Source: an uncultured Ruminococcus sp. (GTDB lineage Bacteria > Bacillota > Clostridia > Oscillospirales > Ruminococcaceae). Taken from it: a stretch of 64,000 nucleotides of DNA. The DNA lies in the NCBI GenBank assembly GCA_902800795.1, contig CADCFQ010000016.1, forward strand, positions 1 through 64,000, read 5' to 3'. The notes under the pieces are model-generated. The model was not told where the DNA came from. It saw nothing but the letters and a program-made list of their open reading frames with translations, and did no database searches. A program made the position numbers and the translations under genes. This document shows, in pieces, positions 9,296 through 16,925 of the stretch. The first letter of the stretch is position 1. Each line of letters opens with the position of its first letter.

Positions 9296-10105
9296 TCAGC
9301 TGCGCCGCAGCCTGAATTCTCTCGGAGAGATCCCGGTGGCTCTTCTGAATACTATGCCAAAATAATTATTATCCCTGAAACCAACTTTAAAAGCGATGTC
9401 TGATATCTGCATATCCCTGGAGACAAGAAGCAGCTTTGCTTCGCTGACTCTTTTATTATTGATATATTCGATAGGTCTCATACCGGTGCTGCTGCGAAAC
9501 ACTCTGCAAAAATATTGTGCTGATACCCCCGAGAGCGAGGCCAGCTCGTCAAGGGTTATATCCTCGCTGTAATGCTCATCAATGTAGCTTATAGCTCTGT
9601 CAGCGATCAGGTTCTTGTTATCATCAGACTGACCGATGAGCATAAGCTCTCTGGCAAGCATAATGAATTCATAAAGCAAGGGTGAGGACCGTTCTCCGCC
9701 GCTGACAGGCTCTTTGACACAGTTTATTATCTGGGAAAAAAGATTAGTCATTCTTTCGCTCACAGGCATATCACATACAACACAGCCGTCAAAGCCCATA
9801 CGCTTCATCATATCATCAGCGTGTTCACCCCTGAACACCAGCCATTTAGTGTTCCACTGGCCGCTATACGCCATATACTCATGGGGCAGTTCAGGTGGCA
9901 GGTAAAATATCGAACCCTCTTTTAGGATATACTCTCTTTCTCCCACGATAAGTTTTCCGCTGCCGGAGGATGTTATAAGAAACTGGTGTGACACAAGCCC
10001 CTGTGGTCTTGAGACCCTGTATTCGGGTTCACAGATTCCTATCCCAGAAACATAGAATGGAAGAGTAGTCTGCTTTCCGAGCACGGGATAAACAGCTTTC
10101 AGCAC
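9296..10105 (-). CDS. AraC family transcriptional regulator with cupin sensor
   Basis: An N-terminal cupin-like sugar-sensing domain (SSGSGKLIVGEREYIL, then LPPELPHEY) is followed by two AraC helix-turn-helices at the C-terminus. These include ITLDELASLSGVSAQYFCRVF and the signature IAFKVGFRDNNYFGIVFRRATG. The GTG start at 10105 is chosen because AGGGAGG stands 8 bases before it; an ATG nine codons upstream has only a weak ribosome site. Position upstream of the GH59-like gene on the same strand suggests it activates that gene in response to a sugar (inference). Confidence 0.88.
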   Translation of the reverse strand: MLKAVYPVLGKQTTLPFYVSGIGICEPEYRVSRPQGLVSHQFLITSSGSGKLIVGEREYILKEGSIFYLPPELPHEYMAYSGQWNTKWLVFRGEHADDMMKRMGFDGCVVCDMPVSERMTNLFSQIINCVKEPVSGGERSSPLLYEFIMLARELMLIGQSDDNKNLIADRAISYIDEHYSEDITLDELASLSGVSAQYFCRVFRSSTGMRPIEYINNKRVSEAKLLLVSRDMQISDIAFKVGFRDNNYFGIVFRRATGISPREFRLRRS

Positions 10106-10146
10106 AGTACCACCCTCCCTTATACGCAGCATATCTCTTTAAATGA

Positions 10147-10620
10147 TTATAGCACACAACTATTTGGCGGGTTTTCTTCAAGATACCTGTCAAGTATCTC
10201 CGCTGCTGTTCTGACAAACTTCACGCAGGGTCTGACCTTGTAGTATTGCTCGGTCCTTTTTTCTGGAGTCGGTTCGCTTGTTACCGCAAGACCTTTCAAA
10301 AGGTCACGGCAGATGATAGTCTCGTGCTTTTTGCGAAACTCCTCTGCGAGATATTGTATCCTCTTATAATGCTCAGTTTTAATGGAATGATCCGTTTCTG
10401 TTCCATCACCGTAAAGTATACCGGCGATCATGAACATTGCCGAACAGGTACCGCACACCTCACGCATACGTCCCATTCCGGCACCAAAGGATGATGACAG
10501 TCTTTTGGCAAGTTCCTCATCTACTCCTGTAACATCGGAGAACGCCACAAAAACAGACTGAGCGCAGTTGTATCCCTGAGTGAAAAGGCTGACCGCCTTT
10601 TCGGTATGGTCGTATTTCAT
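10147..10620 (-). CDS. C_GCAxxG_C_C family (putative redox) protein
   Basis: This 157-residue protein carries the conserved cysteine pattern of the C_GCAxxG_C_C family: GYNCAQSV near residue 17, then FGAGMGRMREVCGTCSAM, then CRDLL, and finally RPCVKFV. Family members are thought to be redox or metal-binding proteins; no reaction is established. The start at 10620 follows an in-frame TAG by four codons and has no adjacent ribosome site. An AAGGAGA lies about 40 bases upstream, separated from the start by a GCAGCT/AGCTGC hairpin (10632-10655). The AraC gene follows on the same strand. Confidence 0.8.
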   Translation of the reverse strand: MKYDHTEKAVSLFTQGYNCAQSVFVAFSDVTGVDEELAKRLSSSFGAGMGRMREVCGTCSAMFMIAGILYGDGTETDHSIKTEHYKRIQYLAEEFRKKHETIICRDLLKGLAVTSEPTPEKRTEQYYKVRPCVKFVRTAAEILDRYLEENPPNSCVL

Positions 10621-10784
10621 AATTGCTTGCCGCAGCTAGAGTCAAAAACAGCTGCTTCTCCTTTTTGATTTTAGTAAATTATATCACTGTTCCATTCTTA
10701 TGTCAAGCCTGACTACTGCTTTAAGAAAAGCGTACAGAGCCGTTTGAAATACTTTTTTGATGTTAAAAATATTTATCAAAGCCC

Positions 10785-10813
10785 TTGACAAGTCATAAAT
10801 TATGTTGTATAAT
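10785..10813 (+). promoter_or_regulatory. Consensus sigma-A promoter of the DUF1854/ABC operon
   Basis: TTGACA (10785-10790) and TATAAT (10808-10813) are 17 bases apart, a perfect consensus. This is among the strongest promoters in the window, and its output must be limited by the downstream elements. Confidence 0.88.
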
Positions 10814-10831
10814 GCAATTGCATTGATGCAA
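10811..10831. promoter_or_regulatory. Operator-like palindromes over the start of transcription
   Basis: AATGCAATTGCATT (10811-10824) is a perfect palindrome overlapping the -10 box and the expected transcription start. It is followed by a third ATGCAA half-site that forms TTGCAT-TG-ATGCAA (10818-10831). Three half-sites in tandem over the start point suggest a dimeric repressor site. The repressor is not identified. Confidence 0.5.
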
Positions 10832-10856
10832 AATTTTAACGAAAGGAGAGCTTATA

Positions 10857-10985
10857 ATGACAAACAATATAATCAACATCACTAATATCATAAAAATGAT
10901 CTATAACACTGACTATACCTATGACAAGATCAGCGGTATAACTATGCGCACATACGTCGGAAGGCTCTCCGGGGGCAGATACTGA
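10857..10985 (+). CDS. 42-residue leader peptide (attenuator ORF) of the ABC-DUF1854-ABC operon
   Basis: A short frame starts with ATG after GAAAGGAGAG and encodes 42 residues, beginning MTNNIINITNIIKMIYNTDY and ending VGRLSGGRY. It has no signal peptide and no recognised family. It lies between a consensus promoter and a terminator, 89 bases before the first ABC gene. Its codons for Val-Gly-Arg-Leu (10956-10965) can pair with the 5' arm of the terminator, so ribosome position on this frame should decide whether the terminator forms. The most economical reading is a regulatory leader peptide; a secreted peptide substrate of the transporters is the alternative. Confidence 0.6.
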   Translation: MTNNIINITNIIKMIYNTDYTYDKISGITMRTYVGRLSGGRY

Positions 10986-11047
10986 CTCTGTCCGTTGGAA
11001 GGCTTGTTCATGCCTCCGACCCTGTGCGGTCGGAGGCATTTTTTATT
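10956..11047 (+). promoter_or_regulatory. Transcription attenuator: terminator with competing antiterminator arms
   Basis: The terminator stem TGCCTCCGACC (11011-11021) pairs with GGTCGGAGGCA (11028-11038) and is followed by TTTTTTATT. Its 5' arm GCCTCCGAC can instead pair with GTCGGAAGGC at 10956-10965, inside the leader ORF, or with GTTGGAAGGC at 10994-11003, each with a single bulged A. Two further small hairpins (CGGA/TCCG at 10958-10971, and GGGCAGA with TCTGTCC just downstream) could keep the upstream arm occupied. This is the arrangement of a translation-coupled attenuator. Confidence 0.7.
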
Positions 11048-11074
11048 GTCCCGAAAGGAAGGGAGGCGGATAAT

Positions 11075-13345
11075 ATGAAATATTTTGATGCGCTGGCAGC
11101 TCTGATAGAAGAAGAGCTGCAAAAGCGTGGCGTAATGACCGATGACCTTAAATACTGCGTCAAGGCTGACCTTGACGGAGAAGGCCGATACATAGATGTG
11201 TATGTAACGTTTACTGATAAGACACTAAGCATAATTTCCGGCTATGAGCATTATGAAAAGCTGAAACGCCGTGAAAAAAGAAAGAGCATGAGCCGTTTTG
11301 ATGTAAGCGGATACGAAGAGCATGAGCTTGAGAGCATCGAAAGGATGTATGTTGACCGGTATGCGGACTCTGCAAGACTGATGATAGAGCCAAAGGACGG
11401 AAAAGATTTCTCAATAGCAAGATTCTCGCTGGGTTTTGCCGATAAGTTTGAAAAGTTCTGCGAGAGAGTCAACAAGACCGTTAAAGGCGAGCCTATCGAT
11501 GATACTCTGCTGGAGGGGGTAAAAACCCATTGTCCTATCTGCGGTGAGCGGTATCCCGACCCTAACCGCCCGGTCTGTCCACGCTGTGTTGACAGGAGGT
11601 CAGTGTTCATAAGGCTTCTGAAGATCTTCGGCGAATTCAAGTGGGCTGTGATAATGATACTGCTTACTATAGTTCTTAGCAACGTCTTTGCTGTACTGAC
11701 GCCTATTTTCGGAGCGCAGATGTTCTACGATGAGGTGCTGACCGAGGGCGGCAAGTACTACGGCGAACTTCTGATGATAGTCCTGCTCCTGCTGGGAGTG
11801 AACCTGGCATCGCTTATAATGAAGATAGCATCCGGCTATATCACCTCAAAGGTCGTGCCGGTAGTCACACACAGACTAAGAGTCAAGATCTTCTCCTCGA
11901 TGCAGAGGCTTTCCCTTGATTTCTTCACCAGCAAGCAGACAGGATCACTTATGTCAAGAGTTGACCGTGACAGCAGCAATATCTACTGGTTTTTCACGGA
12001 TATAGTTCCCTACGGCCTGACAAATGTGGTCAAGGTCATAGGTATAGCTGTGATAATGATCATCCTTTCGCCGCTGTTATCAATAGGTATCATCCTTACT
12101 ATATCCTTGATAGAAATAGTCGAGCACAGGTTTTACCGAAGCCAGCGAAAGCTCTACAGAAAGTATGACGTCGCTATGCGATCGGCAAACTCCGTTCTCT
12201 CGGATGCTATGAACGGCCAGAGAGTCGTCAAGGCGTTTTCAAACGAACAGCGTGAGATAAAGCGGTATCAGAAGCGAAACACCAGTGCATTCGATATCAA
12301 CACTCACATAAACAGCCGTATAGCCAATACTGTGCCTGTTATCTGGACATTCTACAGAATAGTAAACAAGCTGGCATTTTGTCTGGGTGCGGTCCTAGTC
12401 ATAAAGGGCTACATCCTGTTCGGTGCGCTGTCGGCACTGATCTCATACACTGAAATGGCTATCGAGCCCATATATTTCTTCACATGGATCGGAGACCGCT
12501 GGGCAAAGTGTATGGATGCGGCATCAAGAATGTTTGAGATACTTGATGCTCTGCCTTCGGTAAAGCAAGCCGATGCCCCGGTCCATCTTGAACAGGTTAG
12601 AGGCGAGATCGAGCTTCGAGATGTATCATTTGAGTATGAGGCTGGAAGACCGATAATCAAAGATCTGAGTATGAAGGTCGAATCAGGGCAGATGTTCGGC
12701 ATCGTCGGCAAGACCGGAGCAGGAAAGTCCACTATCATAAACCTTATCGCAAGGCTATACGATGTGACAGGCGGCGAGATAACTATCGACGGAGTGCCGA
12801 TAAAGAACATCGCCTTTGAAGACCTCAGACGCAGCATAGGTATCGTTTCTCAGGAAACATTCTTGTTTATGGGCACGATAGCAGACAATATCCGCTATTC
12901 AAACCCCGATGCGACAATGGAAGAGGTCATCGAGGCTGCAAAGAGCGCTAATGCTCATGAGTTTATAACAAAACTGCCTGACAGCTACAATACACGTATC
13001 GGCGAAGGCGGAGTGTCGCTTTCCGGCGGCGAGAAGCAGAGGATATCGATCGCAAGGGCGATAATCCAGAGGCCGGAGATACTTATCCTTGATGAGGCAA
13101 CGGCGTCTATGGATACACGCACAGAACGAAAGATACAGGCTGCTATCGACAGACTAAAGCAGGGAAGAACGATAATCTCTATCGCCCACAGGCTCTCGAC
13201 CCTGCGTGATGCGGACAAGCTCTGCGTCATTGAAAACGGAGAACTCAAAGAGAGCGGAACTCACGATGAGCTTATAAAGCAGAAAGGCAAATACTTCGAG
13301 CTTTACAAGCTCCAGTTCGAGGCTCTGAGATTTATCAACGACTAA
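11075..13345 (+). CDS. ABC exporter half-transporter with N-terminal DUF1854-system domain and zinc ribbon (first)
   Basis: This 756-residue protein has four parts. Residues 1-145 form an unassigned domain. A zinc ribbon with Cys153, 156, 168 and 171 follows. Next comes a six-helix exporter-type membrane domain (about 180-470). The ABC ATPase has Walker A GKTGAGKST at 545-553, LSGGEKQR signature and a consensus ILDEATASMD Walker B. The N-terminal ribbon is unusual for ABC exporters and is shared with the second ABC protein of the operon, so they probably form a heterodimer. The start at 11075 follows AAGGAAGGGAGGCGG; a longer frame would begin inside the terminator. Related ABC proteins next to DUF1854 have been named cyanophycin-associated, but no cyanophycin synthetase is in this window. 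Confidence 0.85.
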   Translation: MKYFDALAALIEEELQKRGVMTDDLKYCVKADLDGEGRYIDVYVTFTDKTLSIISGYEHYEKLKRREKRKSMSRFDVSGYEEHELESIERMYVDRYADSARLMIEPKDGKDFSIARFSLGFADKFEKFCERVNKTVKGEPIDDTLLEGVKTHCPICGERYPDPNRPVCPRCVDRRSVFIRLLKIFGEFKWAVIMILLTIVLSNVFAVLTPIFGAQMFYDEVLTEGGKYYGELLMIVLLLLGVNLASLIMKIASGYITSKVVPVVTHRLRVKIFSSMQRLSLDFFTSKQTGSLMSRVDRDSSNIYWFFTDIVPYGLTNVVKVIGIAVIMIILSPLLSIGIILTISLIEIVEHRFYRSQRKLYRKYDVAMRSANSVLSDAMNGQRVVKAFSNEQREIKRYQKRNTSAFDINTHINSRIANTVPVIWTFYRIVNKLAFCLGAVLVIKGYILFGALSALISYTEMAIEPIYFFTWIGDRWAKCMDAASRMFEILDALPSVKQADAPVHLEQVRGEIELRDVSFEYEAGRPIIKDLSMKVESGQMFGIVGKTGAGKSTIINLIARLYDVTGGEITIDGVPIKNIAFEDLRRSIGIVSQETFLFMGTIADNIRYSNPDATMEEVIEAAKSANAHEFITKLPDSYNTRIGEGGVSLSGGEKQRISIARAIIQRPEILILDEATASMDTRTERKIQAAIDRLKQGRTIISIAHRLSTLRDADKLCVIENGELKESGTHDELIKQKGKYFELYKLQFEALRFIND

Positions 13346-13358
13346 AGGAGGCGGGAAT

Positions 13359-13895
13359 ATGACTGATGAGATCAAAGAAGAGGTCTATGAGGTGGACAAG
13401 CTAACTCTGCTCGACTGCAAAAAGATAGCTCTTAAACAGGAGAAGAGCGGTTTTCTCACCCTTGAATATGACGGAAGAACATACAGCCGTGTTGATCCCA
13501 CAAGGCTCATCCCATTTCTGTCAAAGACAACATACATAAGCCTGTCCTATGAGAATGAGGAAAAAGAATTCAGAGAGATAGGCGTTATAAAGGATATGAA
13601 GGAATTATCCGGTGAACAGTACAAATTATTGGACAATTTCCTCGAGTACAAATACTATATGCCGGAGATCACGAAGGTTTACAGCATAAAGGACAATATG
13701 CGTGGTGCGATTTTTGTGAAGGCAGACACGACATCCGGCGAAAAGACTATCTGTGTCCGTGACTGGTATCAGAATTTCAGGATGCTCAGTGAAAAATATC
13801 TCTATGTAAACGACGCTGACGGAAACAAGTATTTCTGCTCCGACATTGAAAAGCTGGACCGCAAGAGCAGAAACGTTCTGGAGATGTTCACATAA
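13359..13895 (+). CDS. DUF1854 family protein
   Basis: This 178-residue soluble protein matches DUF1854, with the family's GEKTICVRDWYQNFRML-type segment near residues 125-145 and KYFCSDIEKLDRKSR at the end. It lies between two ABC half-transporters, 13 bases after the first, and starts after AAAGGAGG. DUF1854 proteins are known mainly through this association and have no assigned activity. The operon order suggests an accessory or regulatory subunit of the transporter (inference). Confidence 0.82.
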   Translation: MTDEIKEEVYEVDKLTLLDCKKIALKQEKSGFLTLEYDGRTYSRVDPTRLIPFLSKTTYISLSYENEEKEFREIGVIKDMKELSGEQYKLLDNFLEYKYYMPEITKVYSIKDNMRGAIFVKADTTSGEKTICVRDWYQNFRMLSEKYLYVNDADGNKYFCSDIEKLDRKSRNVLEMFT

Positions 13896-13931
13896 TACAT
13901 CACTGCACCAAGGAAAGGAAGGTGATAATCA

Positions 13932-16118
13932 ATGGATCTTAAGATCAAACTCCCCGAAAACGCCACGGATGATATTGTTTATTCTCTGCCGTATAAGTTC
14001 GCAAATGACGGTGAGATGGTAGACGGTATATTCTGTGCAGACAAAGAGTATATCTACATATACGCTGACGGCAAACTCGAAGAACAGTACAAAATTTCGG
14101 ACTTTTCGGAATTTACCTGCCGAAGACAGATAGGCTCATCAATGGCGCAGGGGATAAAAGAAAACGGAGATGCTGTGTGCTTCTGTGCTTTCACCCAGGA
14201 TATGTTCGCCAGGTTTGGCGAGGTAATGAAGCTTCTTGAGCATTATGTGCGGACAGGTGAGCTGATAACCGAGACTGATGAGGACGAGCCTGTTTGCCCA
14301 AGCTGTGGTCTGCCCCTTGAGGGCGGATCCGAATGTGTTTACTGCAAGGGAAAGGGTTCGACTATACTAAGACTTCTCAAACGCATAGGACCTTATAAAA
14401 AGTATTTCATAACTGCTGTTATCTGCACGATAGCATCAGAGCTGGTCTGGGTCTTCATGCCCTATATCGACCGTATCATAATAGATGATTATGTAACACC
14501 AAAGCTTATCGACTGGGGCGGATTCATTGCTATTGTTATAACTATAGTTTCACTTCTGCTTGTGGGCGGAGTTATGGAGCTTCTAAATATGCGAAACTCC
14601 TTTAAGACAGCTTTGAGTATCGGAAGAGACCTAAGACAGGAAGTCTTTGAAAAATCCCAGCAGCTTTCAATGAGCTCTCTTTCAAAGAGAACAGCAGGAG
14701 AGCTTATCAACCGTGTTTCGGGTGATGCAGCAAAGCTGGAGGAGTTTATTACAGCAAACGGCAAGGATGCGATAGTCAAGCTTTTATCTCTTATGATAAT
14801 CGGCGGACTGCTCTTTGTTATGAACTGGCGGCTGGCCCTGATGACCATTGTACCTGTTCCGTTTGTGTTCCTGATAGTCAAGAAGCTCTTCAATGTTATG
14901 GCCCTTCGCTACACGGCTGTCTGGAAGTATTCCAAAAACCATAGTGAGAACCTTCACGATATTTTAAACGGCATAGCTGTTGTTAAATCGTTCGGAAGCG
15001 AAGCAAGAGAGATAGCGCATTACGAAGGCTGTTCGATAAAATGGGCAAAGGCCTGTGTCAGAGCCGAGATAATGTGGTATCTGACTATCCCGTTCTCGGA
15101 ATTCATCCTTACAGTCGGAAACTTTCTTGTTCTCTATTTCGGAGGCTCGATGATACTCGGAAATGAGATGAGCCTTGGTGAACTGATCCAGTTTACAACC
15201 TATGTGGCTATGCTCTACGAGCCGATCATCTGGCTTATCCATATCCCGAGAACACTTGCAGACACATCTGTATCTGCCGGTAAGGTCTTTGAGATACTTG
15301 ATATGCAGTCAGATGTCCGGGATATCGAAGACCCTGTTGAGATCGACATTAAAGGTGACATAGAGTTTGATGATGTTTATTTCGGTTACAAGGCCTATGT
15401 CCCTGTGCTCAAAGGTATAAGCTGCAAGATAAACAAAGGTGAAATGATCGGCATCGTCGGTCATTCAGGAGTAGGAAAATCAACGATGATAAACCTGATA
15501 CTCCGCCTTTATGATTGCACACAGGGCGAGATCAGAATTGACGGTGTGCCTATAAAGAATATCGATCAGCACAGCCTTCGTTCACAGGTCGGTGTCGTTC
15601 TCCAGGAGACTTTTCTCTTCGACGGAAGCATTCTTGACAATATTTCCTACGCCCGTCAGGATGCGCCTTTCGAGGAAATAATCAAGGCGGCAAAGATAGC
15701 AAATGCTCACGATTTCATTGTAAATCTCCCCGACGGATATAACACCCGTGTCGGAAACAAGGGCTATCAGCTTTCGGGAGGAGAGCGGCAGAGGATAGCT
15801 ATCGCAAGAGCACTGCTCCACGATCCTAAGATCATCATTCTCGATGAAGCAACAGCTTCTCTCGATACCCAGACCGAAAAACAGATCCAGGAAGCTCTCG
15901 GAAGACTAACCAGGGGCAGAACAACGATAGCGATAGCCCACCGTCTTTCGACGCTGTCAAATGCTGACAGGTTGATTGTCCTTGATAAAGGCAAGCTTGC
16001 GGAGTTCGGCACCCACAAGGAATTGATGAAGCAGGGCGGAGTGTACTATGACCTGGTAATGGCACAGCGAGAGACAACCAAGATGAAAAACGCACCTCTC
16101 AAAACAGCGCAAGCTTAA
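13932..16118 (+). CDS. ABC exporter half-transporter with N-terminal zinc ribbon (second)
   Basis: This is a 728-residue protein with the same plan as the first ABC gene. It has an N-terminal domain, a zinc ribbon (Cys122, 125, 135, 138), a membrane domain starting near FITAVICTIASELVWVF, and an ATPase with GHSGVGKST, LSGGERQR and ILDEATASLD. All ATPase motifs look intact in both subunits, so both nucleotide sites may hydrolyse ATP. It begins after GGAAAGGAAGGTG, 36 bases behind the DUF1854 gene. The exported substrate is unknown; multidrug or peptide export would fit the family. Confidence 0.87.
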   Translation: MDLKIKLPENATDDIVYSLPYKFANDGEMVDGIFCADKEYIYIYADGKLEEQYKISDFSEFTCRRQIGSSMAQGIKENGDAVCFCAFTQDMFARFGEVMKLLEHYVRTGELITETDEDEPVCPSCGLPLEGGSECVYCKGKGSTILRLLKRIGPYKKYFITAVICTIASELVWVFMPYIDRIIIDDYVTPKLIDWGGFIAIVITIVSLLLVGGVMELLNMRNSFKTALSIGRDLRQEVFEKSQQLSMSSLSKRTAGELINRVSGDAAKLEEFITANGKDAIVKLLSLMIIGGLLFVMNWRLALMTIVPVPFVFLIVKKLFNVMALRYTAVWKYSKNHSENLHDILNGIAVVKSFGSEAREIAHYEGCSIKWAKACVRAEIMWYLTIPFSEFILTVGNFLVLYFGGSMILGNEMSLGELIQFTTYVAMLYEPIIWLIHIPRTLADTSVSAGKVFEILDMQSDVRDIEDPVEIDIKGDIEFDDVYFGYKAYVPVLKGISCKINKGEMIGIVGHSGVGKSTMINLILRLYDCTQGEIRIDGVPIKNIDQHSLRSQVGVVLQETFLFDGSILDNISYARQDAPFEEIIKAAKIANAHDFIVNLPDGYNTRVGNKGYQLSGGERQRIAIARALLHDPKIIILDEATASLDTQTEKQIQEALGRLTRGRTTIAIAHRLSTLSNADRLIVLDKGKLAEFGTHKELMKQGGVYYDLVMAQRETTKMKNAPLKTAQA

Positions 16119-16184
16119 AGCACCATTTTTATCTGACCATCTCGCCATTGCTGATCTGGTACAGACTTAATAAGTTAAAACCAT

Positions 16185-16222
16185 GAAAAAAGGCTCCCGA
16201 TATCAGTATCGAGAGCCTTTAT
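16185..16222. terminator. Bidirectional terminator after the ABC operon
   Basis: AAAGGCTC and CGATA pair with TATCG and GAGCCTTT around TCAG. It lies between the plus-strand ABC operon and the minus-strand flavin reductase gene and can serve both. Confidence 0.85.
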
Positions 16223-16237
16223 ACTATGGTGTGTTAA

Positions 16238-16795
16238 TTATACAAACTTCTTTCCTGCGTCCCATGCGCCGCCTGCAATTTCGCCAATTACACGATAGGC
16301 TTTTGCTGACGAATCATACATGATAGGATCAAGCTTGTCAAGATCTACCTTGTCATCTGTCAGAACGCTCTCGTCGGCAACCATTCCGACTACCTGTGCG
16401 ACTACTCGTGTTTCGCCGTATTCCTCAATGATGTCAATTGCCTTGCATTCGAGAGCGACCGGCAGGTTGTCTATAATGGGAGCGTTGACCTTCTCTGATC
16501 TTGTAACGGTAAAACCGGCTTTATCGAGCTTATCAGGCTCTTTTGCCTGTGATACCAGCCCTACGTAATCACACTCTGCAAGAAAGTCTTTTGTAGCAAA
16601 GCTGACTGTGAATTCTTTGTTTGCCTTTATGTTGTCTGTAGATACATGGCTTCCGAGACTTATCGAGATAAGATCTCTGCCCACCTGTCCTGCCCATGCG
16701 GCATTCATAGCGTTCGGCTTGCCGTCCTTGTCATAGGATGCAATAATAAATACCGGAAGCGGAGTTACAAAACCCTTGTCAAAACTTTTCTTCAT
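16238..16795 (-). CDS. Flavin reductase family protein (flavoredoxin-like), copy A
   Basis: This 185-residue protein belongs to the FMN-binding flavin reductase/flavoredoxin family. MKKSFDKGFVTPLPVFIIAS and the AMNAAWAGQVGRDLISISLG flavin-binding strand are typical. The start at 16795 has AAAGGAGAGATCAAC before it; a longer upstream frame lacks a ribosome site. A close paralog lies at 31535-32095, differing at only a few dozen residues. Likely role is electron transfer from NAD(P)H to flavin. Confidence 0.9.
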   Translation of the reverse strand: MKKSFDKGFVTPLPVFIIASYDKDGKPNAMNAAWAGQVGRDLISISLGSHVSTDNIKANKEFTVSFATKDFLAECDYVGLVSQAKEPDKLDKAGFTVTRSEKVNAPIIDNLPVALECKAIDIIEEYGETRVVAQVVGMVADESVLTDDKVDLDKLDPIMYDSSAKAYRVIGEIAGGAWDAGKKFV

Positions 16796-16847
16796 GTTGA
16801 TCTCTCCTTTAGTATATCTGCTATTTATAGTAAAGTTCATTAAAATC

Positions 16848-16876
16848 ATTATAGCACCATAGATTTATTATGTCAA
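16848..16876 (-). promoter_or_regulatory. Promoter of flavin reductase copy A
   Basis: On the minus strand, TTGACA (16871-16876) and TATAAT (16848-16853) are 17 bases apart. The paralog at 32 kb has an equally consensus promoter with the same spacing. Confidence 0.75.
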
Positions 16877-16879
16877 TAG

Positions 16880-16915
16880 AAACCCCTCTTACTGTTCATA
16901 CGCAATAAGAGGGCT
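16880..16915 (-). terminator. Terminator of the surface protein gene
   Basis: CCCTCTTA (16884-16891) pairs with TAAGAGGG (16906-16913). On the minus strand the stem is followed by GTTTCT, a weak T-tract, just after the stop of the next gene. Confidence 0.6.
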
Positions 16916-16925
16916 CTTGAAACAA

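Noticed and set aside
11024-11074. N-terminal extension of the first ABC gene
   Set aside because: It would begin inside the terminator stem; the start at 11075 has the ribosome site.
11075-16118. Assignment of the ABC-DUF1854-ABC operon to cyanophycin metabolism
   Set aside because: Only the family label suggests it; there is no cyanophycin synthetase or cyanophycinase in the window.
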